Origin: Flavobacterium akiainvivens
GTDB taxonomy: Bacteria; Bacteroidota; Bacteroidia; Flavobacteriales; Flavobacteriaceae
Direction of reading: 5' to 3'
NCBI RefSeq assembly: GCF_001278115.1
Contig: NZ_LIYD01000005.1
Location: 1,556,551 to 1,620,550 of the forward strand
Length of the DNA stretch: 64,000 bases
The position numbers and the translations under genes are program-made. Numbering within the stretch: position 1 is the stretch's first letter; each line of letters starts with the position of its first letter. Positions 15,438 through 23,743 of this stretch are shown here, piece after piece. A model generated the notes under the pieces. The model was not told the origin of the DNA, did no database searches, and was given only the letters and a program-made list of their open reading frames with translations.

Positions 15438-16445
15438 TTAATTAAGGTTTAGAATTTCTGCTCCGTCTGTTGCAAATGAGGTGCATAGTTCAAAAGCCTT
15501 TTGGGTTTTTAACTGTGCAGTACCACCCATTACAATACTTTGCAACTTGGCCTCATCATTCTTATAATTGCGTACATTCTGATAGTAGCCTGTAACAGCG
15601 TTGTAAGCCCCGAACAATGTGCCTTTAGTGGTGTCCATTTGCTGTGTATCACTTATCATTGCGTATGCAAAGGCATCCTCTACGGTATTTTTGAACAGGG
15701 TGGAAACTTCATCTTCCGCACCTTTTTTCAGCAAATCAAATGTTTCCTTATTCGGGCAAAGTGCCAATTGGATTAGTTTTCTTACTTCCCTGTCTGTTAC
15801 TTTTACCTTCGCCCACTTATTGAAAATGCTTTCTAACTGGTTGCTTAGTGTGTTCGCCAAGCCCATAACCTTGTGAGCGTTTTCCAAACGTTGTTTTGCT
15901 CCCGAAGTGTGCTTGATGCGTACAACATTGCTCATGTTGCGAAGCGAAGCGTTAAGTGTATTTTGGCATACAATCCTGATAGGTGTAAATGCTGCGGTAA
16001 TGCTTCCGCTACCATCGTGCGAAGTCGTGAGGAAGATATATTTCTCAGTTACGTCATCGCCATTGCCTACACGGATATAGTCAGGAAGTTTTGCGGTTAT
16101 GAATATGCGTTCTCCGTTGCCTAATGCTCCTGCGGTTTCGTACAGAATACCCTCGCCACCGCCTACAATAGCATCGAAGAAATTGAAGGCTTCACGGTTT
16201 TGTACAATGTGATAGTCTTTGCCCACAACACCCAATACAGCATTGTTGTCGGTGCGTACGTTGGCGAAATAGTTGGGTACTTCAAGTTCACTACTGCCTA
16301 TCTCTATGCCGTTTGCAGTTTCGATTATGCCCGAACCTTTGGTAAAAAGTGGGGATTTTACGACTTCATAATCTAACCCTGCGTATTTGATAGCTCCCTC
16401 GCTTGTGGGGTATTGCTCTACGATTTGCCCCAAACCGCGTGCCAT
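15438..16445 (-). CDS. DUF932 domain protein (phage/plasmid-like)
   Basis: This 335-residue protein matches DUF932 (TIGR03299-like), found in phages, plasmids and ICEs. Visible traits are VLGVVGKDYHIVQNREAFNFFDAIVG, the central FLTTSHDGSGSITAAFTPIRIVCQNTLNASL and the C-terminal GTLFGAYNAVTGYYQN. The biochemical role is unknown; association with DNA metabolism genes such as the neighbouring ssb is usual. The start is followed by ARGLGQIVEQYP. A 113-base gap separates it from ssb. Confidence 0.88.
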   Translation of the reverse strand: MARGLGQIVEQYPTSEGAIKYAGLDYEVVKSPLFTKGSGIIETANGIEIGSSELEVPNYFANVRTDNNAVLGVVGKDYHIVQNREAFNFFDAIVGGGEGILYETAGALGNGERIFITAKLPDYIRVGNGDDVTEKYIFLTTSHDGSGSITAAFTPIRIVCQNTLNASLRNMSNVVRIKHTSGAKQRLENAHKVMGLANTLSNQLESIFNKWAKVKVTDREVRKLIQLALCPNKETFDLLKKGAEDEVSTLFKNTVEDAFAYAMISDTQQMDTTKGTLFGAYNAVTGYYQNVRNYKNDEAKLQSIVMGGTAQLKTQKAFELCTSFATDGAEILNLN

Positions 16446-16558
16446 GCTTTTTGTTGTACGCTAAAGAATGAATAACATCCTGTTCTCTCGTTGAAATTGA
16501 TATTATGTGCCATGATATTGATATTTAAAATGTTTGAAATTTGAATGAATAGTTGTTG

Positions 16559-16951
16559 TCAAAATGGTAGGTCATCTTCTATTGGCTGTGGCACTACCTT
16601 GTTACTTTCTACCTTTGCAGTAGCTTGTACGGTTTCTGCTCTTTTGCCACCTCCGTGCAGTTTGATGTTTGAGGTATGGAAATTCAGCCCTGCGTGTGCT
16701 TCTCCGTCATTGCCAGTCCACGCCCTTGCACTTACCCTGCCTGTCAGCTCTACCAATGTGCCTTTGGTGAGTATCTTCGCTACTTTGGGGCTCATCCAGT
16801 ATGAGCAGTCGAAGTAGGTTGTTTGCTCTATGCGTTCGCCCTGTTTTTTACGGTAGCTGTCGTTGGTCGCTATCGAAAAGTTTACTACTTGTTTGTCCTG
16901 TGACGTTGTGCGTACTTCCGCATCCCTTGTCAGTCTTCCTGTGATGTTCAT
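16559..16951 (-). CDS. ssb: Single-stranded DNA-binding protein of the ICE
   Basis: This 130-residue OB-fold protein starts MNITGRLTRDAEVRTT and has QVVNFSIATNDSYRKK and TYFDCSYWMSPKVAKILTKGTLVELTGRV, all SSB traits. The C-terminus ends DDLPF, the acidic tip used by SSB proteins to bind partner enzymes. It probably protects the transferred strand or helps element replication. It is the most upstream gene of the PRTRC-side unit, and the following 675 bases up to the integrase hold no gene. Confidence 0.9.
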   Translation of the reverse strand: MNITGRLTRDAEVRTTSQDKQVVNFSIATNDSYRKKQGERIEQTTYFDCSYWMSPKVAKILTKGTLVELTGRVSARAWTGNDGEAHAGLNFHTSNIKLHGGGKRAETVQATAKVESNKVVPQPIEDDLPF

Positions 16952-17577
16952 GTTTTCTATTTTTTTGCGTTATGAAATTTGTTCTGATTTGATTTTTTTT
17001 AGATTTATTCGGTAATGAGAGGAGGTGCTGAAGTTTCGTTTCACTCTGTTACCGTTTCCAATGCTGTATTTTTCCATTACTGACATTTTTTTTATTCGTC
17101 TAAAGAGCCGGAGTATGCTTTGTTTCGTTTCACGAGCATAAAAGGTTAGTGTTTAGCAGGAACAAGGTTTTGCCAAACAAATACGACCCGCATGGGTGGA
17201 GATTTTTTGGCAAACCCAAGGGGCATGACCTTGTTCCTGGGTTAAGAACACGATCATACCTTTGCTCTTGAAATGGAACAAAAGCGGCATACTGGCTCTT
17301 GAATAAAAACTATGTGGAAGCAGGTGGAAAAGGCATTAGGAAACGGCCCCGTGTGATTACAAAATCTGCATTCAGTTGTAACAGAATTTTTTAAAGACCT
17401 TATATTGTTTCAAAGTATCGTGGCCTGGGAAGCCACGTAAACGATACTGAAAATTTAGTTGAGCAGCAGAAGGGAAGATTTTTTGTATGGTTTATCAGTA
17501 CATCCTGTTAAAGCTCTTTTATGGTAGAGGGTGTGTGCAGGAGAAATAAATGTGCTTTAAGGATTAGGTATGGGCAT
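16952..17577. other. Palindrome-rich non-coding region between ssb and the integrase
   Basis: No gene is seen. A long hairpin spans 17157-17239: outer arms CAGGAACAAGGT / ACCTTGTTCCTG (12 bp, perfect), inner arms TTTGCCAAA / TTTGGCAAA (17169-17177 / 17206-17214), and a top ACCC/GGGT. A second hairpin at 17414-17448 has CGTGGC/GCCACG and AGTAT/ATACT arms. A 12-base direct repeat GTTTCGTTTCAC occurs at 17033-17044 and 17122-17133. These may be binding sites for recombination or transfer proteins, or a structured RNA. Confidence 0.6.
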
Positions 17578-17603
17578 AAAAAAAGCAGGACTTAATCCTG
17601 CTT
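17578..17603 (-). terminator. Terminator of the integrase gene
   Basis: The perfect 8-bp inverted repeat AAGCAGGA / TCCTGCTT (17583-17590 / 17596-17603) has a 5-base loop. On the minus strand it is followed by seven T. It lies 24 bases past the integrase stop. Confidence 0.85.
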
Positions 17604-17626
17604 CGATTTGTAAGTAAATAATAATT

Positions 17627-18892
17627 TTACACAATAACCTCTTCTTCCATTTCAATAAATGCAGCTTCCATTCCGGCGAATTTATGTGATACTAAATCCA
17701 TGTCCTTACTAATTTTCTGACTTGTGATCTTGGCATAAATCTGTGTGGTGGAAATATTTTTATGCCCCATCATTTTGCTAAGGCTTTCAAGTGGCACACC
17801 TTCAGTGAGGAACATGGTAGCAAATGTGTGACGTGCAGTATGGAAAGTTACTTTCTGTTCTGTAATAATTTCCGCTTCCTCTATTAGTTTCTTTACGTGG
17901 CTATTGCAAGTAGCATTGGAAGGAACCGGAAAAACATACTCATTACGGGTAACGCCCCTGTATTTCTCAATAATACGTTTTGGAATTTCCAATAGGCGGA
18001 CGTTTGAAGCAACATCTGATTTTTTCCTTCTGCTAATGATCCATTGGTGGCCATCAAAGAAGGACTGTATATTGCTCCATTTCAGCTTTTGAATATCAAT
18101 ATAGGAAAGCCCTGTAAAGCAACTGAAAATAAAGAGGTCTTTTACAAGTTCGTATTTGGATTTGCACGGTTTGAGAAGCATTAACTTTTCTGCATCCTCT
18201 TTTAAAAGATAGCTGCGATCAGTTTCCTCCATGCTGATTTCATAATCTTCAAAAGGGTTTTGTCGAATCAAGCCTTTTTTAATTGCCAGTTCCGCCAAAG
18301 CAATAACCGGCATGGTATAAACCCAAACCGTGTTATGTGTACATTCCTTATCTATGCGCAGAAAGAAATCGAACTCCCGGATAAAGTCTGAGGTAAGTTC
18401 CCGAAACGCCATATCCTCCCTATGATAGCGTTCCCTGATAAATTCGGATAGATGATTGTAAACGGTCTTGTATTTATAGTAGGTGTTTTGAGAACGTTTG
18501 CCTTTACTGACCATTCTTTCAAAATCCTCATTCTGGTCTTTAAACACTTTAAGGATGGCATCATCCATAACACCAACTCCCAAAAAGGATAGCTTTACTT
18601 TTTGTGCGGTTGCAAAGCCTTCGTCTTTGAGCATATCATCGTAAATCTTATTGATACGCACCCGTATATTGTCCAATTTAAGATTGGTATTCAGCGCCTG
18701 GGCACTTTTACCCAAAACCCTTCCATGCTTTAAGTCCCAATTGTTGGGGTTGATGTCCAGTTTGGTACTAAAGGATTTTGGTGTTCCGTCAATAGTGATA
18801 CGCCCCATAACAGGGACATTCCCGTTCTTCTTAGGTTCATTTTTCTTCAGGTAGAAAAGCAGCTTGAACGTGGATCTTTTCTCTTGTTCCAT
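17627..18892 (-). CDS. Tyrosine site-specific integrase, IntDOT-like
   Basis: The protein is 421 residues long, with an N-terminal arm-binding domain (STFKLLFYLKKNEPKKNG...), a SAM-like core-binding domain (residues about 110-210) and a C-terminal catalytic domain. Catalytic traits are HTARHTF (His-x-x-Arg near 350), GHKN (near 375) and the Tyr in TQIYAKI (near 385). The first conserved Arg is replaced by Ser in CFTGLSYID (near 260); I recall the same exchange in IntDOT. It moves the element in and out of short attachment sites. The inverted repeat TAACTCAAT / ATTGAGTTA (18892-18900 / 18926-18934) frames its promoter region and may bind a regulator. Confidence 0.92.
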   Translation of the reverse strand: MEQEKRSTFKLLFYLKKNEPKKNGNVPVMGRITIDGTPKSFSTKLDINPNNWDLKHGRVLGKSAQALNTNLKLDNIRVRINKIYDDMLKDEGFATAQKVKLSFLGVGVMDDAILKVFKDQNEDFERMVSKGKRSQNTYYKYKTVYNHLSEFIRERYHREDMAFRELTSDFIREFDFFLRIDKECTHNTVWVYTMPVIALAELAIKKGLIRQNPFEDYEISMEETDRSYLLKEDAEKLMLLKPCKSKYELVKDLFIFSCFTGLSYIDIQKLKWSNIQSFFDGHQWIISRRKKSDVASNVRLLEIPKRIIEKYRGVTRNEYVFPVPSNATCNSHVKKLIEEAEIITEQKVTFHTARHTFATMFLTEGVPLESLSKMMGHKNISTTQIYAKITSQKISKDMDLVSHKFAGMEAAFIEMEEEVIV

Positions 18893-19219
18893 AACTCAAT
18901 TGTTTAACGTTTAAAATTAACTTTTATTGAGTTACAAGGGAATATGAAAAGTGGCGCAAATAACTGAAATGTAAACTGTTATATTATCATTCGGTTGGTT
19001 CTATTCAGTAACGATTTAGTAACCTAACCTTGTCATTTTAAGCCCAAAACCTGTCGGACACCTACTTCCAAATTCTTCCCCACGTTTTATAAACCACTGT
19101 ATATGAACGGTCTTAACCGTTTTGCTTACTTTTGCTTTCTTCTAATATTTTTTTAAAAAAATTCCAAAAAACAAATCACAAATCACAAAATCCTAAAAAC
19201 AATCATCAATCTTAAATCA
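18893..19219. other. Non-coding end of the ICE and junction to the chromosome
   Basis: No gene is seen. This stretch holds the integrase promoter region, with a 9-bp inverted repeat at 18892-18900 / 18926-18934, and the attachment-like core at 19126-19135. The last 60 bases before 19219 are A-rich and repetitive (CAAATCACAAATCAC), like flavobacterial intergenic DNA rather than element DNA. Confidence 0.5.
19126..19135 (+). other. Attachment-site-like core (CTnDOT type)
   Basis: TTACTTTTGC matches the CTnDOT-family target consensus GTAnnTTTGC at all fixed positions except the first base. It lies 234 bases beyond the integrase start, a usual place for an att site. The same bases contain TACTTTTG, a -7 promoter box, but no plus-strand gene follows, so an attachment remnant is the more likely reading. 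The copy at the other end is not in the window. Confidence 0.4.
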
Positions 19220-22200
19220 TCAATCAACAATCTCCACGGTAAGCCCGTTGTTCCAGTTTTTGTGTTCGTTGTTATAATACAGGTAGGCCGATGAGGCTAC
19301 ACCGGTATACTGCCCGGGTATCTGCGCCTTGAGGTCGATGTTTATTTTGCGGGTTTCTTTAGCATCTATAGCCCTGAAATATAATACCAGTTCACTGCCG
19401 AAAATTTCATAATAATCTACCACTTCTTTCTCTACCAGCTCCTTTAGCTGCCACGGCTCGGGCGATGTACCGCCCGGCAGGCCTATGCGCACTATGGGGT
19501 TAAATACCACCTCGTTAGTACGGTTGGTTACCTGTGCCTGTATGCGTGTGGTTTCGCTAACCTTAATTTTAGTTTGCGTAAGGCTTGTTTTAAGCTCCAT
19601 CTGGCAATGTGGCGAATTTTCGGGCTTTATGCTCTGGTAGTTAATGTACAGCAGGTAAGGCGCCGCTGTATTGGTAAAGTGTATGGCAAATTCGTTACTA
19701 CCCTCTTTTAGGGCGGGTGCCGTGTTTATGGCTATATTACCGCCGTTATCATACGTATTAGTAAGGGTAACGCCATTTACTGATGCTGTCAGATCTGCCT
19801 TACCGGGGCCGTACTGTGCCATTTTAGAGTATGTAGTTATAACCTTTAGCGCAAGCGCCGTAGCCTGTGTTGAACCAAACCCATAAGCGTTTTTAGCCGA
19901 CTGTATGTGGTCAATAGCGCCCATTAATTCGCGGCTGGTGGTTTGCTCTTTCATAAGCGCCAGTGCATAAAGCGCCTGCCATTCTACCGTTTTAGAAGTG
20001 CCATAGCTGTGCACCACTGTTTCCTCAATTTTAATTTCATCAGGTTTTTTACCCTCTGTGCCTTCCTTAATATATTGCAGCAGTTTTTTGTATGACGGTA
20101 TATCGCCCAGGTTAAAGGCAGCGTTTGCCATTAGCGCCATGCGGTATACATCGCGGCTTTTAAGTGCCTCATTAAGTGTGGCGTCATATTCTTTCCGGAA
20201 GTCTTTCGCACCAATTTCAGAAAGCACATATACAATATAAGCGTTGTTTACCGCTGCCGGGATGCCGCTGAAACCATACCTGCCCGAGTGCTGCCTGAAA
20301 CCGCCATTGCCGTTTTTACGGCTGTACAGCCATTTGGTGGCACGCTTAACCATTTCGGCATCAACGTTTACAAAATCTTTCATTTCATGAAACTGAAGCA
20401 AACCATAAGCCGTGAGTGCCTCGTGGCCGGGGTTGCCACCATACCACTCAAAACCGCCGCCTTTGCTCTCGTAGTTTTTAAGCTTGTTATAGCCGTTTTG
20501 CAGAAAGCCGAGCGCTTTTTGCTTAAAGGCATCATCCATGCCGCCTTTTGCAGCCAGTAATTGCAGTGCCATAATGTTAGGATAATTGCTGGACGACACC
20601 TGCTCAAAACAGCCATAAGGTTCGCGCAGCATGGCCTCAAGGTTTTTGGTAAGCTCGGTAAAGGGGTTAACAATGCAGCGCAGTTCAGATTCAATGGTGT
20701 TGGGTACTACATTAGCCAGGTTAAAGCTGCCCGTTGCCGACCTCATGCCTGAAAAACTTACGCTTACCGGGAAGCCCTTGGCGTTTATGTCCATCTGCTT
20801 TTTAATGGATGTGGTAAAGCCGTTTGCCTTAACAGTTATGTGTACCGGCACTTTACTGCCTGTTTTTATGGCCTTTACGGCGAAGTATACCGTTTTGGCC
20901 TCGTTGGCGGCAAGCTTTACATCATGGGTTGGGGTGTTTACGGTAAAATACGGTGTGGGCTGTAGTTCTGCCGTAACGGTAATGGTTTCACCGGTGTTGT
21001 TTTTAACCCACAGCGGCAGGTTGATAACGTCTTTCTGGGTGGAGTATAACGGCAGCTTTACATCGGTTTGCAGGGGGGCTTTAACCGTGTAGCTCAGCTT
21101 GCCCATGCCCAAATCGCCTTTGTATGAAGTGCCTTCTGCAAGGATGCTGAACGTGCCCGTATCATCTGAATTATAAAACTCAAAGTGTGCCGTGCCCTGT
21201 GCATTGGTTTGCACCGTACCGTTCCAGTAGAGGCAGTTCCTGAAGTCGGTTTTTTCATCAGTCAGGGTGGTTGTATACACCGGGGTGTAAAATGCGGCGG
21301 CGGTGTTTAATTTGCGGCCGCCGTTTTGGTGCACCTGCTCGTAGGTATAATGGTTGGTTTTGCCCAGGTAAATGCCGTGTGCATCGGTGCCGTTTTTAGT
21401 GGTAATAAGTATAACCCCGTTAGCCCCGCGCGAACCATAAACCGCAGTGGCATTGGCATCTTTAAGTACGGTGATGCTTTGTATCATGTGGGGTGAAACT
21501 GTATTAAGCACCGACCTGTTTTCGTTATTAACCATAGGGATACCATCTACAACAAACAGCGGGTCGCCGCTGTAAACAGACCTTGCACCCCTTATACTTA
21601 TTGCAGCATTGGCGCCCGGTTGGCCGGTGCCGGTTTGCACATCTACACCCGCTACCCTCCCTGCCAGGTTTTGCAACGGTACGCCCTCTACGCGCACCGT
21701 GGTTACCGTAGCATTAGAAAGGTTACGGCTAACCGTGCCATAGCCTACCACCACAACCTCTTCAAGCCGGTTGCTGTCTTCGCCCAGCGATATCTTTTCG
21801 CCCTGCACTTCCTGTTTGGCTTCGGTAGTAGTAACAATGCCCTGTTTGGCAGGCATGGCCGGGGTGTTGTATTCTATACCCGTTACCTTAAGGGAATCTT
21901 TCAGGGCCACCACATTGTTATAATTTGATATGGAGTTAATTATCTTGTGTTGGCGGTTGCGGCGGCTTTCGGCAACAAGCCAGGCAATGTTGCCAAAATT
22001 CATACGCGGAAATTTAAAATACCCCTTGTTGTTGGCCTTTGTTTCATACACCTTACCGTCTTCAGTAAGCAGGTATACTTTTAACGATGCCGGTTTGCCC
22101 GTAAGGGTTTGTACAAAGCCTTCCACATCGCCCGATCTTTCGGGGCTTACTACCGGTGCTGAGCCTGTAAAACCGTTAACATCCTGTTGTGTGTAGCGCC

Positions 22201-23734
22201 TCCACCCATGGGTATTGAGCAGCAGGTCGAGCGCCTGCATGCGTTTTTCAAGCGGTTCTTTGGCATCAAAATAAAAGCGGGGCTCGTGCACGGTACCTTT
22301 TAGCTCCTGCCCAAAATACATCCAGGTAAGCAGGTTGTGCTGCTTGTCGTCAATATAGCTCAACAGCTTTTCATCTACTACAGATATGCTTAGAGCCGAT
22401 GGCACAGGGTTGCCGTCAATATCTTTTGTTATAATCGTGGCCTGTACTTTTTCGCGCGGTTTGTATTCGGGCTTATCGGTTTGGAGGGTAATGTTGAGCC
22501 CGTCCTGATAATTGAGGAATACCAGGCGCTCGGCCACTATCTGTCCGTCTACCACCATAGATACGGCATATGCGCCTATAGGATATTTTGTGGTGGGGAG
22601 AATATATTTTGGTGTACGATTAAGGTCTACGGTAAAAGAACCGTGCACCTTATCCTGGTTGCGGATGAGCAGCCCGCAACTGCTTTTGCCCGGTGCGGTA
22701 AAGCTAATTTCAACAGCCTTGTCCTTGTTTTCTACCATGAGGCTATAGCCGCTTTTTAATGGTGCAGGCAGTGCATATTTTTGCCTTCCGGCGAAGGGGG
22801 CCGTGAGCACCGCCTCATAACTTTTGCCGGCCTGCGGGGTAAAGGCCACCTTGCCCATACCATCGTAAAAGCTCATAAAATCAGCTACCTTATTGCCCTG
22901 GGCATCCTGTATGTAGCCCGAAACATCGAGCGGTTTGCCAAACTCGTTCTTCGCAATAAAAAACACATTGGCGGGCTGGCCCACAATGTACTGCCCCCCT
23001 TCAGGTAAAAACTGTAAATCGGCATAGTTAAGGCTTATGGGTATGGAGCGCGTAACCGACTCCTGCATGCCTTCATAGCTTACCTTTACATTTACAATAC
23101 CATCGTTAACCTTAATATCACGGGGCAGCGTAATGCGCACTACGGCCTTGCCCTCATCATTAGTAACACCGGTAAGGGTGCCCAACGCTTTGCCCTCTAC
23201 ATAGGCATCATATTCAAACGGCTGGCACGCCAGGGGCTGGTTATCGTTGCTTTTCAGGGTAAAATCGGCTTCAGCCACCTCGCCCGGCCCATAGCCTTTT
23301 TTCTTGAAGTCGAGTGTCATGAGCAGCCTTGCAGCCGATACCTTCTGCACAAAAAAGCTCTTTTCAAAACCGGGTTCGCCCAGTAACTGCTGCATTTTTG
23401 TGTAGGCTTTTATGCGGTAGAGCCCGCCCGGCAGCTCTTTGCCAAGCGTAAAAGAACCCTGTGCCCTACCCTGCGACAACAGGTAGCACTGCCGGGCAAT
23501 AGGCTTGCCTGCACCATCATACACATCGGCATACACATAATCGCTTTGTGTAGTGGGGGTATTATTGGCATTGGTTGCATACAGTGTAAAATACACGGTT
23601 TCTTCGGGCAGGTACAGCACATTGTTAAGGTGGGCATATACTTTTTCCTGCTGCCGGGCTTTGTAAAAAGCATCGGGCGACTGCGCCTGTACAACCGCGT
23701 TTATAAGGAGGATTATGGTGAGTATTTTTTTCAT
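19220..23734 (-). CDS. Alpha-2-macroglobulin-like protein with an embedded TonB-receptor plug domain
   Basis: This very large secreted protein has 1504 residues and a signal peptide (residues 1-17). MG-type beta-sandwich domains fill the N-terminal half (EKVYAHLNNVLYLPEETVYFTLYA is an MG2-like start). Residues about 655-785 form a complete SusC-type plug: LEEVVVVGYG, SIRGARSVYSGDPLFVVDGIP and ITVLKDANATAVYGSRGANGVILITTKNG. The A2M domain follows (DFRNCLYWNGTVQT), then a thioester domain with GCFEQ near residue 1040, the CxEQ motif of bacterial macroglobulins, and an alpha-helical toroid. No beta-barrel is present. It starts 9 bases after the barrel gene stop, so both are made together. Protease trapping is the known family role; the plug is the odd part. 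Confidence 0.85.
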   Translation of the reverse strand: MKKILTIILLINAVVQAQSPDAFYKARQQEKVYAHLNNVLYLPEETVYFTLYATNANNTPTTQSDYVYADVYDGAGKPIARQCYLLSQGRAQGSFTLGKELPGGLYRIKAYTKMQQLLGEPGFEKSFFVQKVSAARLLMTLDFKKKGYGPGEVAEADFTLKSNDNQPLACQPFEYDAYVEGKALGTLTGVTNDEGKAVVRITLPRDIKVNDGIVNVKVSYEGMQESVTRSIPISLNYADLQFLPEGGQYIVGQPANVFFIAKNEFGKPLDVSGYIQDAQGNKVADFMSFYDGMGKVAFTPQAGKSYEAVLTAPFAGRQKYALPAPLKSGYSLMVENKDKAVEISFTAPGKSSCGLLIRNQDKVHGSFTVDLNRTPKYILPTTKYPIGAYAVSMVVDGQIVAERLVFLNYQDGLNITLQTDKPEYKPREKVQATIITKDIDGNPVPSALSISVVDEKLLSYIDDKQHNLLTWMYFGQELKGTVHEPRFYFDAKEPLEKRMQALDLLLNTHGWRRYTQQDVNGFTGSAPVVSPERSGDVEGFVQTLTGKPASLKVYLLTEDGKVYETKANNKGYFKFPRMNFGNIAWLVAESRRNRQHKIINSISNYNNVVALKDSLKVTGIEYNTPAMPAKQGIVTTTEAKQEVQGEKISLGEDSNRLEEVVVVGYGTVSRNLSNATVTTVRVEGVPLQNLAGRVAGVDVQTGTGQPGANAAISIRGARSVYSGDPLFVVDGIPMVNNENRSVLNTVSPHMIQSITVLKDANATAVYGSRGANGVILITTKNGTDAHGIYLGKTNHYTYEQVHQNGGRKLNTAAAFYTPVYTTTLTDEKTDFRNCLYWNGTVQTNAQGTAHFEFYNSDDTGTFSILAEGTSYKGDLGMGKLSYTVKAPLQTDVKLPLYSTQKDVINLPLWVKNNTGETITVTAELQPTPYFTVNTPTHDVKLAANEAKTVYFAVKAIKTGSKVPVHITVKANGFTTSIKKQMDINAKGFPVSVSFSGMRSATGSFNLANVVPNTIESELRCIVNPFTELTKNLEAMLREPYGCFEQVSSSNYPNIMALQLLAAKGGMDDAFKQKALGFLQNGYNKLKNYESKGGGFEWYGGNPGHEALTAYGLLQFHEMKDFVNVDAEMVKRATKWLYSRKNGNGGFRQHSGRYGFSGIPAAVNNAYIVYVLSEIGAKDFRKEYDATLNEALKSRDVYRMALMANAAFNLGDIPSYKKLLQYIKEGTEGKKPDEIKIEETVVHSYGTSKTVEWQALYALALMKEQTTSRELMGAIDHIQSAKNAYGFGSTQATALALKVITTYSKMAQYGPGKADLTASVNGVTLTNTYDNGGNIAINTAPALKEGSNEFAIHFTNTAAPYLLYINYQSIKPENSPHCQMELKTSLTQTKIKVSETTRIQAQVTNRTNEVVFNPIVRIGLPGGTSPEPWQLKELVEKEVVDYYEIFGSELVLYFRAIDAKETRKINIDLKAQIPGQYTGVASSAYLYYNNEHKNWNNGLTVEIVD

Positions 23735-23743
23735 GATGTCGGG

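Larger units (their letters stand above)
1..19135. mobile_element. Right part of a CTnDOT-type integrative conjugative element with defence cargo
   Basis: The segment runs from the end of a Bacteroides-type tra operon through cargo genes, a PRTRC cassette, SSB and a tyrosine integrase, the usual order at one end of Bacteroidota conjugative transposons. The left end is outside the window. The right end is placed at an attachment-like core at 19126-19135, just beyond the integrase; this is an inference, because the matching copy at the other end cannot be seen. Base composition differs between blocks: the tra and PRTRC genes are moderately GC-rich, while 6972-11160 is clearly AT-rich, which suggests later acquisition of the Argonaute operon by the element. 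Confidence 0.85.

Noticed and set aside
11503-16445. PRTRC cassette as a new defence or ubiquitin-like system
   Set aside because: PRTRC cassettes are already described in plasmids and ICEs, and nothing here departs from the usual set except the uncertain F-position protein.
19128-19135. Promoter reading of TACTTTTG at the ICE end
   Set aside because: No plus-strand gene follows; the sequence fits an attachment core better, although both could be true.
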